Positions 20,743-29,936 are shown, numbered from the stretch's first letter. The stretch: 64,000 bases of DNA from Mycolicibacterium sphagni (GCF_013337765.1 NZ_VBSB01000035.1:620742-684741); one strand, 5' to 3'. The notes: generated by a model from the letters alone, not told the origin. A program made the numbers and translations.

Positions 20743-21315
20743 TCAGGGGGTCGGGGTCGGACTTGCGGGACCTGCCGGGCTGGCAGTAGTACCGGGGCTG
20801 GTGGGGCTCGCGGGACTGGCGCCGCCGCCTCTGGCATTGCCGAATGCCAGCAGCATGTTCGCGGTTTCCCGGGACAGCTGCCAGGCTCCCTTGTCCTGAT
20901 GGAACTGCATCGGGAAGGTGAAATTGCCTTGGGTGCCCGGGTCCGGCGTGGTGATGTTGATCGACGCCAGTGCGTCGCCCGGCTGGCGATCCGACCACCG
21001 AATCTCGCTGGCGGTCAACGTCAGCGGGGTGAAGCCGCCGTCGCGCAGGGCGGCCGCGAATTTGTCGATGGCCGCGGCATCGTCAGGCGTGGTGGACTCC
21101 ACCAGCTGAAGCTTGTCGATGCCCTTGACCGAGGGATCGGCCATCCGATACAGGACATCGGTCAGCGCGTCGGGGCTCGGCAAGGCGGTCGCAGTGGGCT
21201 CCGGCGGAGCAAGCGCCGTCGACGACTGCTCGAACGGGCTCTGAGCCGATTTCGGCTCGGCGTGCTCAGAACTCCGAACAGGGGATGGGGCATCCAGTGG
21301 CGACTTAGCCGGCAC
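20743..21315 (-). CDS. LppK/Mtb12-domain protein lacking a signal peptide
   Basis: A 190-residue protein. Residues about 45-160 form an Mtb12-type domain (LTDVLYRMADPSVKGIDKLQ, ending WQLSRETANMLLAFG) and match M. tuberculosis LppK (Rv2116), the gene at this place. The C-terminus is a Ser/Thr/Pro/Gly-rich tail. LppK is a lipoprotein, but here no hydrophobic signal or lipobox precedes the domain: the N-terminus is polar and Pro-rich. In-frame stops just upstream rule out a longer start. GTG 21315 overlaps the end of the Mtb12-like gene by 11 bases, so it is probably translated by coupling. Confidence 0.72.
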   Translation of the reverse strand: MPAKSPLDAPSPVRSSEHAEPKSAQSPFEQSSTALAPPEPTATALPSPDALTDVLYRMADPSVKGIDKLQLVESTTPDDAAAIDKFAAALRDGGFTPLTLTASEIRWSDRQPGDALASINITTPDPGTQGNFTFPMQFHQDKGAWQLSRETANMLLAFGNARGGGASPASPTSPGTTASPAGPASPTPTP

Positions 21316-21796
21316 CTTGCATCAGCGCCAGCGCTGACTGCTTGGTCAGCTGCCATCCGGTGGGACTGGGCCCCTGGATGAACTGGATGCTCTGGGTGGC
21401 GGTCTGACCGTTGGGCGCCGTCGCGGTGACGTTGGCCGTCGCGGTCGGGCCTTCCTCGTCGATGTCACTGACGTTGAAGTTCAGCGGGAACAGGCCCTTG
21501 GCCGAGGCGTTGTTGAACGCCCGATCGGCGGCGATGCCCTCGAACCGGCCCAGTCCGAACTGGATGTAGGAGGCCTTGTTGCCGGAGAACGATCCACCGC
21601 CCTGAAGGCCGTTGAGGGTGTCGACCAGCTGGCCTTGGAGCTCAGGGGCCGGCGCCTGCGGCAATGGTGCGCCGAAGACGACCGGCTGCACCGCCGGCGC
21701 CACTGGCGAGCTAAATGCAACCGACGTCACACCGGCGGCGGCGCCGCCGACGATCGCAGCGGCGGCAACGCCCGTGGCTAGCAGTTTTAAGGTCAC
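21305..21796 (-). CDS. Secreted Mtb12/CFP-2-like antigen
   Basis: A 163-residue exported protein. A signal peptide of about 30 residues (LLATGVAAAAIVGGAAAG) is followed by the mature start PAVQPVVFGAPLPQ, which closely resembles the low-molecular-weight antigen Mtb12 (Rv2376c). The C-terminal part GWQLTKQSALALMQGAG completes the cystatin-like/NTF2-like domain. Function unknown. The start is GTG 21796 with GAGAGGAC upstream; TAATCT on the minus strand (21830-21835) is a candidate -10. It is first in a three-gene unit with the LppK-like and DUF503 genes and divergent from mpa. Confidence 0.82.
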   Translation of the reverse strand: MTLKLLATGVAAAAIVGGAAAGVTSVAFSSPVAPAVQPVVFGAPLPQAPAPELQGQLVDTLNGLQGGGSFSGNKASYIQFGLGRFEGIAADRAFNNASAKGLFPLNFNVSDIDEEGPTATANVTATAPNGQTATQSIQFIQGPSPTGWQLTKQSALALMQGAG

Positions 21797-21943
21797 GGCT
21801 GTCCTCTCGTTCGGCCCGACTCATTAGAAAGATTAACAGTGTTGCCAGTGTGTCGAAATTCCCCGAACGCACATGATCGAGGATGGGCCGGTAGCGTTGA
21901 GGTATCCGCCGCACCAACTCTCGGTGTGGGAGAGGAGCGCAAC

Positions 21944-23755
21944 ATGAGCGAGGCACAAGACCCCCAACTGTCTAGCGAGGATGCTGCCGAGCTGGAGGAG
22001 CTGCGCCGGGAGGCGTCGGTTCTTCGCGAGCAGCTGGAGAACGCCGTAGGACAGGGCAGCGCCCGCAGTGCTCGTGATGTACATCAGCTCGAGGCCCGGA
22101 TCGACTCGCTGGCTGCGCGTAACGCCAAGCTGATGGACACCCTCAAGGAGGCTCGTCAACAGCTGCTCGCGCTCCGTGAGGAGGTCGACCGGCTGGGTCA
22201 GCCGCCGAGCGGATACGGCGTGCTGTTGACCTCCCACGAGGACGACACCGTCGACGTGTTCACCTCCGGCCGCAAGATGCGGCTCACCTGCTCTCCCAAC
22301 ATCGACGTCAAGTCGCTGAAGCAAGGTCAGACGGTCCGTCTCAACGAGGCGCTGACCGTCGTCGAGGCCGGCAACTACGAGTCCGTCGGCGAGATCAGCA
22401 CATTGCGCGAAATCCTCGCCGATGGCCACCGCGCGCTTGTGGTCGGGCACGCCGACGAGGAACGCATCGTGTGGCTGGCTGAGCCCCTGGTCACCCAGGA
22501 AGATCTGCCGCCGGAACTCGCTGCCGGCCTGTCCGAGGCGGAGCTGAACCAGCGGCCTCGCCGGCTGCGCCCGGGCGACTCCCTGCTGGTCGACACCAAG
22601 GCCGGATATGCCTTCGAGCGCATCCCGAAGGCCGAGGTCGAGGACCTGGTGCTGGAAGAGGTGCCCGACGTTGCCTACAGCGACATCGGCGGCCTGACCC
22701 GGCAGATCGAGCAGATCCGCGACGCCGTCGAACTGCCATTCCTGCACAAGGAGCTGTACCGCGAGTACGCGCTGCGGCCGCCGAAGGGTGTGCTGCTCTA
22801 CGGTCCGCCCGGTTGCGGTAAGACGTTGATCGCCAAGGCCGTTGCCAATTCACTCGCCAAGAAGATGGCCGAGGTGCGTGGCGACGACGCTCGCGAGGCG
22901 AAGTCGTACTTCCTCAACATCAAGGGCCCGGAGCTGCTGAACAAGTTCGTCGGTGAGACCGAACGGCACATCCGGCTGATCTTCCAGCGAGCCCGCGAAA
23001 AGGCTTCTGAGGGAACGCCCGTCATCGTGTTCTTCGACGAGATGGACTCGATCTTCCGCACCCGCGGCACCGGCGTGAGCTCGGACGTGGAGACGACGGT
23101 CGTGCCCCAGCTGCTCTCCGAGATCGACGGTGTGGAGGGCTTGGAGAACGTCATCGTGATCGGCGCATCCAACCGCGAGGACATGATCGACCCGGCGATC
23201 CTGCGGCCTGGCCGCCTGGACGTCAAGATCAAGATCGAGCGGCCGGATGCCGAAGCGGCACTGGACATCTTCAGCAAGTACCTCACTGAATCCCTGCCGG
23301 TGAATGCCGACGATCTGGCCGAATTCGGTGGCGATCGAGGGCTGTGCATCAGGGCGATGATCGAGAAGGTCGTCGACCGGATGTACGCCGAGATCGACGA
23401 CAACCGGTTCCTGGAAGTCACCTACGCCAACGGTGACAAGGAAGTCATGTACTTCAAGGACTTCAACTCGGGCGCGATGATTCAGAACGTCGTCGACCGG
23501 GCCAAGAAGTACGCGATCAAGTCGGTCCTGGAAACCGGGCAGAAGGGTCTGCGGATCCAGCACCTGCTCGACTCGATCGTCGACGAGTTCGCCGAGAACG
23601 AGGACCTGCCCAACACCACCAATCCGGATGACTGGGCACGGATCTCGGGCAAGAAGGGCGAGCGGATCGTCTACATCCGCACGTTGGTCACCGGCAAGAG
23701 CAGCAGTGCCAGCCGGGCCATCGACACCGAGAGCAACCTGGGCCAGTACCTCTAG
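21944..23755 (+). CDS. mpa: Mycobacterial proteasome ATPase Mpa (ARC)
   Basis: Mpa binds Pup-tagged proteins, unfolds them and feeds them to the 20S proteasome. The 603-residue protein has an N-terminal coiled coil (about residues 15-90) that recognises Pup, tandem OB domains to about residue 240, and an AAA domain with Walker A GPPGCGKT near residue 287 and Walker B VIVFFDEMD. It ends in GQYL, whose penultimate Tyr is needed to dock on the proteasome. The start is ATG 21944 with GAGAGGAG upstream; TAGCGT at 21892-21897 is a possible -10. Confidence 0.97.
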   Translation: MSEAQDPQLSSEDAAELEELRREASVLREQLENAVGQGSARSARDVHQLEARIDSLAARNAKLMDTLKEARQQLLALREEVDRLGQPPSGYGVLLTSHEDDTVDVFTSGRKMRLTCSPNIDVKSLKQGQTVRLNEALTVVEAGNYESVGEISTLREILADGHRALVVGHADEERIVWLAEPLVTQEDLPPELAAGLSEAELNQRPRRLRPGDSLLVDTKAGYAFERIPKAEVEDLVLEEVPDVAYSDIGGLTRQIEQIRDAVELPFLHKELYREYALRPPKGVLLYGPPGCGKTLIAKAVANSLAKKMAEVRGDDAREAKSYFLNIKGPELLNKFVGETERHIRLIFQRAREKASEGTPVIVFFDEMDSIFRTRGTGVSSDVETTVVPQLLSEIDGVEGLENVIVIGASNREDMIDPAILRPGRLDVKIKIERPDAEAALDIFSKYLTESLPVNADDLAEFGGDRGLCIRAMIEKVVDRMYAEIDDNRFLEVTYANGDKEVMYFKDFNSGAMIQNVVDRAKKYAIKSVLETGQKGLRIQHLLDSIVDEFAENEDLPNTTNPDDWARISGKKGERIVYIRTLVTGKSSSASRAIDTESNLGQYL

Positions 23756-23782
23756 CCGTACTGGCTCCAGGTCGCCTCGAGG

Positions 23783-24073
23783 TCAGTGCCCGCAGAGCTG
23801 CGTGGCGGCCGCGTTGTAGAAGAACGCCGCGTCCTTCGGCTCCACACCGTCAGTGGTGTTGTCCGAAATGGTCTGCATCGTGGTGGCCTGGGGCACGCCG
23901 GCGGCGATATCGCTGCAGATGTGCTGTCCCACCGCCACCGCGGCGGAGACCGGTCCGGTCCAGCCGTCGTTGGCCAGGGTCGTGATGAACGAGTCCTGAT
24001 CGGCGCTTGCCGGTGCGGCGAGCGCCATACCAAGTCCGGCTGCGGCGATCGCGGTGATGACGAATTTCTTCAT
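23783..24073 (-). CDS. DUF732 family secreted protein
   Basis: A 96-residue exported protein with a clear signal peptide ending in APASA near residue 24. The mature part has two Cys (HICSDI and TQLCGH) and the DQDSFITTL start typical of the mycobacterial DUF732 family. Function unknown. ATG 24073 has AAAGGAAG upstream; TAAGCT on the minus strand at 24135-24140 is a possible -10. It converges on mpa. Confidence 0.85.
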   Translation of the reverse strand: MKKFVITAIAAAGLGMALAAPASADQDSFITTLANDGWTGPVSAAVAVGQHICSDIAAGVPQATTMQTISDNTTDGVEPKDAAFFYNAAATQLCGH

Positions 24074-24221
24074 GTTGGCTTCCTTTGCCCCGAGATGCGC
24101 GCCTCTGCCGTTGCTGGCGGCGCCATATGGCCGCAGCTTAGGGGAAGAAACGCCTTACGGGAGCCATATCGTCGTGGCCGTCAATACGTTACGGACTTCG
24201 CACAACTAATTCTCAGCCAGC

Positions 24222-24833
24222 TCAAAACTCCAGCGAATAACTGTTCGCCAAGTTGTCCTGGGTGACGTGCGCATCGCGGGTGGTGGTGTCCACACTCAAT
24301 CGCTCCGCCAGCAAGCGCGTTTCATAACGCCAGCCGTCGGGCAGGCTCAGACGCCCGGCGAGGTCCGGCAGGGTCGCCAGGCTGAGACTGGGGTCGACGC
24401 CTTGGCTGTATGTCTGCATGACCCACCGCTGCCCCTGCGGGTCGACGAGCTCGAAAACCGGTCGCCCGGCGTCGAAGTTGAACACCGTCTTGCGATCCAC
24501 CTTGTTGACGCTGTACGGAGCGGGGCTCATCGACGACAGCTTGACCGTGGCCTGCCGCATCATGTCGATACCGCCGAACGTCTTGGTGTCGGGCTGGTCC
24601 TGCGCGTCTTTCTCGATGCTGCTCATCAGCCAGTGCCGCGGGCCGTTCAGCAGTGCCGCGACCGCGCCGTGTTCCTTGGCGATCGCCTCGGCGTCGAGCT
24701 TGTCCCACAGTTCGGCGGGGCAGTCGTTGAGCGGGAAGCTGCAGTAGACGCATGCTTCGGGGCCGTCCTCGGTGGCGGTCACCAATAGCACTTCTCCGTA
24801 TCGCCGATCGAACACGTCATTGCGCTCGGTCAT
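24222..24833 (-). CDS. Conserved hypothetical protein (Rv2114-like)
   Basis: A 203-residue soluble protein without a membrane segment. It corresponds to M. tuberculosis Rv2114 in size and place. A Cys cluster (CVYCSFPLNDC, near residues 24-34) might bind a metal, but I do not recognise a domain. The start ATG 24833 lies 17 bases inside the preceding membrane-protein gene, so translation is probably coupled. Third gene of a minus-strand unit with two related membrane proteins. Confidence 0.75.
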   Translation of the reverse strand: MTERNDVFDRRYGEVLLVTATEDGPEACVYCSFPLNDCPAELWDKLDAEAIAKEHGAVAALLNGPRHWLMSSIEKDAQDQPDTKTFGGIDMMRQATVKLSSMSPAPYSVNKVDRKTVFNFDAGRPVFELVDPQGQRWVMQTYSQGVDPSLSLATLPDLAGRLSLPDGWRYETRLLAERLSVDTTTRDAHVTQDNLANSYSLEF

Positions 24834-25980
24834 CGCGTGTCTCCATCTCCAGGTATGCATCGCGGCCTGCCAGGCTCACCGCGACGTCGGCGATCAAGGG
24901 GTCGAAGAACCGCTGCCGGTACAGCGGGTCGACGCTGGTGCTGACGGTGAAGTACAGCCCCGACAACACTGCCACGAACAGTGACGTGTGCACCACGGTT
25001 TGGGGTATCGGCACGTGGATGCCGAACCATGTTCCGGCACATGGTGGTTGACCGACCGGGCAGGACGCCTCCGCGGACCACAGCACAGTCACATCGTCGG
25101 GGACTGCGATCGTTCCCAACGCCAGGAAGAACGCGAACAGCCCGGTGGTGAAGAACACCACCTGGATCGCCTGCGCGACGACCATCACTGCGACGACGTT
25201 CACCTGCTCGGCCACCGACAGCGGCGTGCGGGCCGGGTCGGATTCTCCTGCGAGCGGGGTGTCGGCGAGCAGCGTGGCGGTATCGCGCTGGCCGGACCGG
25301 TCGTCGCGCAGCGCCTTCACCTCGTCGCGAATGGTGACCACCATGAAGACGATTGCCACCAGCGCGAGGAAACCGATTGTCTGCCAGAGTCGTTCGCGGG
25401 TCATTCGGGCCGACAGCTGCCACAGCTCGCCGGTGAAATACACCACCACGGTCAGCATCAGCAGCGGTAACGCGCGGCTCATCAACGTTCCCAGCGCACC
25501 GAACTGAACCCAGGCAAACCGGAACGCCCACAACACAATCGACCCGATGCCCAGGTACGTCAGCCACACCGCAAGCAGTGCGACCAGGCCGAAGCCGGCT
25601 ACCTCGGCTGCCGTCAGGCCCGTCCAGCCGCGGTCGGCCAGGGGGAAGCCGATCACGAACAGCGCCATCACGACCAACGCTGCGCTGCGCCGCCCGGCCT
25701 CGCTGCGCGTCGTTCCGGCCTGGTGCAGCAGATACAAGACGAAAGGTGCGGCGGTCAGCACGACCGCCATGATCGCCAGCCGCAGCACGGTGCCGACTTC
25801 GGCACTGCCGTCGCTGAAATCGGCGATCAAGGCGGTCACCGCGATCAGGGCGCCGATACCGCTGACCACCGGTGCCGAGCGCACGATCAGCGCCCGGGAG
25901 CGCACCCGGCGGGTCAGCACGAGCGGCAGCCCCCGGCCCAGAAACCACTCCTGGACTTCTCTGGTATCGGCGGCGCTCAT
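24817..25980 (-). CDS. Integral membrane protein, copy 2 (Rv2113-like)
   Basis: A 387-residue protein with about eight hydrophobic helices and cytosolic ends. It is related to the next protein upstream: both begin with a WFL.RGLP segment followed by a basic stretch and RSAP, and both end with a YR..F.DPL....SL..RD pattern. One member occurs in M. tuberculosis (Rv2113). Function unknown; the position beside dop and mpa is conserved. ATG 25980 follows the previous stop after a single base. Confidence 0.8.
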   Translation of the reverse strand: MSAADTREVQEWFLGRGLPLVLTRRVRSRALIVRSAPVVSGIGALIAVTALIADFSDGSAEVGTVLRLAIMAVVLTAAPFVLYLLHQAGTTRSEAGRRSAALVVMALFVIGFPLADRGWTGLTAAEVAGFGLVALLAVWLTYLGIGSIVLWAFRFAWVQFGALGTLMSRALPLLMLTVVVYFTGELWQLSARMTRERLWQTIGFLALVAIVFMVVTIRDEVKALRDDRSGQRDTATLLADTPLAGESDPARTPLSVAEQVNVVAVMVVAQAIQVVFFTTGLFAFFLALGTIAVPDDVTVLWSAEASCPVGQPPCAGTWFGIHVPIPQTVVHTSLFVAVLSGLYFTVSTSVDPLYRQRFFDPLIADVAVSLAGRDAYLEMETRDDRAQ

Positions 25981-25981
25981 G

Positions 25982-27124
25982 TCATCGGCTCCGGCGTGAG
26001 GAGCGGTACCGGTCCCGCGCGACCAATGTGAGACGCACGTTGTCCAGCAGCGGGTCGAGGAACTGGGAGCGGTATTCCTTGTCGGTCACCGCCTTTGCCG
26101 CCAAGTACATGAAGGTGATGGCCGTCAGCATCATGGTCGTTTGAATCAGCGGGTCGGGAACGGGCAGCGTCATGCCGAGGATGTGGCCGTCAGTGCTGCC
26201 GGCGCCGCGCGTCCAGGATTCCAGCAGCGGCGGGCTCAGCACGATCAGACCGAGCACCAGGAAGATCGCGCCGGTGGCCAGCGCGACGGTCAGCACCTGA
26301 CCCACTTGTGACGCGGCGACGACGAACACCACGTTGGCGCGTTCGGGCCGGGATAACGGATCGGCGCCGGGTTCGTCGGCAATGGCCTCAAACGGCGTGC
26401 CGGCCAGGCGTTCCTGATCCTCGAGCGCGGGGTCGGGCGCCTCGAGGATCGGGCGCACCCGCTCCATGGTGCTCGAGATCAGAAACGCCGAAGCGATCAG
26501 GAACAGGAAACCGATCGCCAGCCACAGTCGCTCGCGGCTCACGATTGCCGCCATCAACCAGACATATGTGTTGAAGAACACCAGGAAGGTGAGTAGCACG
26601 ACCGGCAGCGCGCGGACGAACATGCCGCTGGCCAGCGCGAGGTTCGACATCGTGTCGCGCGCCGCCCAGCCCAGAATCGAGCCGACGCCCGAGGCGGTGG
26701 CCACCAGGATGATGCCGACGGCGATCGCCGACACGACCAAATTCACGAACTCCCGTGGGCTGGGACCGCCGAAAATGCATCCGAGGACGATCACCACCAG
26801 GCATACGTTGGCGGCCAGAACACGTTTCAGGGGGCTGTCGATCCGCGAGACCAGCCAGCCGGCCAGGCCGGCCACCGGCAGCACCAGCACCACGATGGCA
26901 AGCAGGAATCCCTCGGTCACCGTCGGATGGCCGTCGATATCGATGGTGTGCTTACCCGACAACGCCACCACCAGAATGGAGTTCGCGGCCACTACCGCCA
27001 GACCGGCCAGCGCGGGGGCCGAGCGACCCCACACCCGCCGGATCAGGGCGCCGCGGCGTACTACGGCGGGAAGCCCTCGAACCAGAAACCACCGCTCTTC
27101 GGCATAGCGGTCGGGTGATGTCAT
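25982..27124 (-). CDS. Integral membrane protein, copy 1 (Rv2113-like)
   Basis: A 380-residue multi-spanning membrane protein, paralogous to the downstream copy with the same framing motifs (ERWFLVRGLPAVVRRG at the start, FLDPLLDNVRLTLVARD at the end). About eight to nine hydrophobic segments are visible. Function unknown. It is the first gene of the minus-strand unit and divergent from dop; the 129-base gap holds the dop promoter. Confidence 0.8.
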   Translation of the reverse strand: MTSPDRYAEERWFLVRGLPAVVRRGALIRRVWGRSAPALAGLAVVAANSILVVALSGKHTIDIDGHPTVTEGFLLAIVVLVLPVAGLAGWLVSRIDSPLKRVLAANVCLVVIVLGCIFGGPSPREFVNLVVSAIAVGIILVATASGVGSILGWAARDTMSNLALASGMFVRALPVVLLTFLVFFNTYVWLMAAIVSRERLWLAIGFLFLIASAFLISSTMERVRPILEAPDPALEDQERLAGTPFEAIADEPGADPLSRPERANVVFVVAASQVGQVLTVALATGAIFLVLGLIVLSPPLLESWTRGAGSTDGHILGMTLPVPDPLIQTTMMLTAITFMYLAAKAVTDKEYRSQFLDPLLDNVRLTLVARDRYRSSRRSR

Positions 27125-27240
27125 CGTTGCGCGGCTCCGATGTGGAGACTCTTTCTACGGACGCGGTGGGTGAGGTCACCCTAGCGGGAAGTGGCCCCGT
27201 CCACGCGCGAGGCGCGCGACACCGCTTGTCGCAGGCCCCG

Positions 27241-27246
27241 TAGGCT
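27241..27246 (+). promoter_or_regulatory. -10 element of dop (leaderless)
   Basis: TAGGCT, then seven bases, then ATG 27254. The same hexamer and spacing precede pafA at 33786. Confidence 0.6.
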
Positions 27247-27253
27247 GGCGGCC

Positions 27254-28762
27254 ATGCAACGGATCATTGGGACCGAGGTCGAATACGGCATCTCTTCGCC
27301 GTCCGATCCGACCGCCAATCCGATCCTGACCTCGACGCAGGCGGTGCTGGCCTACGCTGCGGCCGCGGGCATTCAGCGAGCCAAGCGCACCCGGTGGGAC
27401 TACGAGGTGGAGTCGCCACTGCGCGACGCCAGGGGATTCGACCTCAGCCGGTCGTCGGGACCGCCGCCGGTGGTCGACGCCGACGAGGTCGGCGCCGCCA
27501 ACATGATCCTGACCAACGGCGCCCGGCTTTACGTCGACCACGCCCACCCGGAGTATTCGGCTCCCGAGGTCACGGATCCGATGGACGCGGTGATCTGGGA
27601 CAAGGCCGGCGAGCGCGTGATGGAGGCCGCGGCCCGGCACGTCGCGAGCGTCCCCGGCGCGGCCAAGCTGCAGCTGTACAAGAACAACGTCGACGGCAAG
27701 GGCGCGTCCTACGGGTCGCACGAGAACTACCTGATGAGCCGGCAGACACCGTTCTCGGCGGTGATTTCCGGTCTGACGCCGTTCATGGTGTCGCGGCAGG
27801 TGGTGACCGGTTCCGGCCGGGTCGGCATCGGTCCTTCCGGAGACGAGCCCGGCTTTCAGCTGTCCCAGCGCGCCGACTACATCGAGGTCGAGGTCGGCCT
27901 GGAGACCACCCTCAAGCGGGGCATCATCAACACCCGCGACGAGCCGCACGCCGACGCCGACAAGTACCGCCGCCTGCACGTGATCATCGGCGACGCGAAC
28001 CTGGCCGAGACCTCGACGTATCTCAAAGTGGGCACCACCTCGCTGGTCCTCGATCTGATCGAGGAAGGGCACCAATACGGCCTCGATCTGTCGGATCTGG
28101 CGCTGGCCCGGCCGGTGCACGCCGTGCATGTGATCAGCCGCGACCCGTCGCTGCGGGCCACGGTGGCGCTCGCCGACGGCCGCGAGCTGACCGCGCTCGC
28201 CATGCAGCGCATCTACCTGGACCGAGTGGCCAAGCTGGTGGACGCCCGCGATCCCGATCCGAGTGCCTCACTGGTCGTCGAAACCTGGGCGCACATCCTT
28301 GACCTGCTGGAACGCGATCCGATGGAGTGTGCCGAGCTGCTGGACTGGCCGGCCAAGCTGCGGCTCTTGGAAGGCTTCCGGCAGCGGGAGAACCTCGGCT
28401 GGTCAGCACCGCGACTGCATCTGGTCGACCTCCAGTACTCCGATGTGCGGCTCGACAAGGGCCTCTACAACCGCCTCGTGGCGCGCGGATCGATGAAACG
28501 GCTCGTCACCGAGCAACAGGTGATCGACGCCGTCGACAACCCGCCGACCGACACCAGGGCCTACTTCCGTGGCGAATGCCTGCGCCGGTTCGGCGCGGAT
28601 ATCGCCGCGGCGAGCTGGGACTCGGTGATCTTCGATCTGGGCGGCGATTCGCTGGTGCGGATTCCGACCCTCGAGCCGCTGCGGGGCAGCAAAGCCCACG
28701 TCGGTGCCTTGCTCGATTCGGTCGACAGCGCAGCGCAACTCGTGGAACAACTCACGACCTGA
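27254..28762 (+). CDS. dop: Pup deamidase/depupylase Dop
   Basis: Dop deamidates the C-terminal Gln of Pup to Glu and also removes Pup from conjugates. The 502-residue protein has the carboxylate-amine ligase fold shared with PafA: the nucleotide/metal motif GTEVEYG with Glu 8, and NGARLYVDHAHPEY with the catalytic Asp 95. An insertion at about residues 42-77 is the Dop loop, which PafA lacks. TRDEPHADADKYRRLHVIIGD is the conserved nucleotide-site region. ATG 27254 is chosen on length (M. tuberculosis Dop has about 498 residues) and on the promoter spacing. It is followed by pup, prcB and prcA. Confidence 0.97.
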   Translation: MQRIIGTEVEYGISSPSDPTANPILTSTQAVLAYAAAAGIQRAKRTRWDYEVESPLRDARGFDLSRSSGPPPVVDADEVGAANMILTNGARLYVDHAHPEYSAPEVTDPMDAVIWDKAGERVMEAAARHVASVPGAAKLQLYKNNVDGKGASYGSHENYLMSRQTPFSAVISGLTPFMVSRQVVTGSGRVGIGPSGDEPGFQLSQRADYIEVEVGLETTLKRGIINTRDEPHADADKYRRLHVIIGDANLAETSTYLKVGTTSLVLDLIEEGHQYGLDLSDLALARPVHAVHVISRDPSLRATVALADGRELTALAMQRIYLDRVAKLVDARDPDPSASLVVETWAHILDLLERDPMECAELLDWPAKLRLLEGFRQRENLGWSAPRLHLVDLQYSDVRLDKGLYNRLVARGSMKRLVTEQQVIDAVDNPPTDTRAYFRGECLRRFGADIAAASWDSVIFDLGGDSLVRIPTLEPLRGSKAHVGALLDSVDSAAQLVEQLTT

Positions 28763-28781
28763 CATTCGTTAGAGGGAGCAA

Positions 28782-28799
28782 TACCGGTCTCGACCGGTA
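28782..28799 (+). other. Hairpin between dop and pup
   Basis: A perfect 7-base inverted repeat TACCGGT-CTCG-ACCGGTA. There is no T-run, so it is not a standard intrinsic terminator. It may attenuate or process the dop-pup transcript, or shield the 5' end of a pup mRNA. Confidence 0.5.
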
Positions 28800-28866
28800 G
28801 TGTGAAGGAACCGGCGGCCCGTCCGAATGGCACGACACAGTCGCCGATAACGAGCAGGAGGCAGCG

Positions 28867-29061
28867 ATGGCTCAAGAGCAGACCAAGCGCGGTGGCGGTG
28901 GCGGCGAGGACGACGACCTCTCTGGCAACGGTGCCGGCGGCCAGGAGCGTCGCGACAAGCTCGCCGAGGAAACCGACGATCTGCTGGACGAGATCGATGA
29001 CGTCCTCGAGGAGAACGCTGAGGACTTCGTGCGCGCATATGTCCAAAAGGGCGGACAGTGA
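28867..29061 (+). CDS. pup: Prokaryotic ubiquitin-like protein Pup
   Basis: The 64-residue protein tag that marks substrates for the proteasome. The N-terminal half is disordered and rich in Gly and Asp; the C-terminal half (about residues 27-58) is the helix-forming region that binds the Mpa coiled coil. It ends in GGQ, so Dop must deamidate it to GGE before PafA can ligate it. AGGAGG lies five bases before ATG 28867. The stop overlaps the prcB start as GTGA. Confidence 0.98.
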   Translation: MAQEQTKRGGGGGEDDDLSGNGAGGQERRDKLAEETDDLLDEIDDVLEENAEDFVRAYVQKGGQ

Positions 29062-29936
29062 CCTGGCCTTTTTCCGATCGCCTGGCCACTAGTTCACCCC
29101 TCACGGATCTCTCCTCGTTTTCCGATTTTCTGCGGCGGGAAGCTCCGCAACTGCTGCCGACCAGCACTGGCGCCACCGGCGTACTGCCCGGTGATGCGCT
29201 GCCGCACGGCACCACGATCGTTGCGCTGAAGTATCCGGGCGGGGTCCTGATCGCTGGTGATCGCCGCTCGACGCAGGGCAACATGATCGCCGGCCGCGAC
29301 GTGCAGAAGGTGTACATCACCGACGACTACACGGCGACCGGCATCGCAGGTACCGCGGCCATCGCCGTCGAATTCGCCCGGCTGTACGCGGTCGAGCTGG
29401 AGCATTACGAGAAGGTCGAAGGCGTCCCGCTGACGTTCCCCGGCAAGGTGAACCGGCTCTCGACGATGGTGCGCGGCAATCTCGGTGCGGCACTGCAGGG
29501 ATTCGTGGCACTGCCGCTGCTGGTGGGTTATGACCTCGACGATTCGAACCCGGTAGGGGCGGGACGGATCGTCTCGTTCGACGCCGCGGGCGGCTGGAAC
29601 ATCGAAGAAGAGGGCTACCAGTCGGTCGGCTCGGGTTCGATCTTCGCCAAGTCGTCGATCAAGAAGCTCTATTCCAGTGTCACCGACGCTGATTCGGCAC
29701 TGCGGGCGGCCGTCGAGGCCCTCTATGACGCCGCCGACGACGACTCCGCGACCGGCGGCCCGGATCTGGTGCGCGGCATCTTCCCGACCGCTGTCACCAT
29801 CGAGGCCGAAGGTGCGGCCGACGTGCCCGAGCAGCGGATCTCGGCGCTGGCCCGTGAGGTGATCGAAAAGCGTTCCAGGGCAAATTCATTCGGGCCCGGC
29901 AGCGGCCCCAGCAACGAAGCACCGCGGGTGGACTAA
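29058..29936 (+). CDS. prcB: 20S proteasome beta subunit
   Basis: The catalytic subunit of the 20S core. The 292-residue precursor has a 51-residue propeptide ending in HG; autocleavage exposes Thr 52 of TTIVALKY as nucleophile. Asp and Lys of the active site are visible in AGDRR and in QKVYITDD. GTG 29058 overlaps the pup stop. It is co-transcribed with prcA, which starts directly after its stop. Confidence 0.97.
   Translation: MTWPFSDRLATSSPLTDLSSFSDFLRREAPQLLPTSTGATGVLPGDALPHGTTIVALKYPGGVLIAGDRRSTQGNMIAGRDVQKVYITDDYTATGIAGTAAIAVEFARLYAVELEHYEKVEGVPLTFPGKVNRLSTMVRGNLGAALQGFVALPLLVGYDLDDSNPVGAGRIVSFDAAGGWNIEEEGYQSVGSGSIFAKSSIKKLYSSVTDADSALRAAVEALYDAADDDSATGGPDLVRGIFPTAVTIEAEGAADVPEQRISALAREVIEKRSRANSFGPGSGPSNEAPRVD

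Noticed and set aside
21839..21943. N-terminal extension of Mpa
   Set aside because: The extra 35 codons lack homology, and ATG 21944 has GAGAGGAG upstream.
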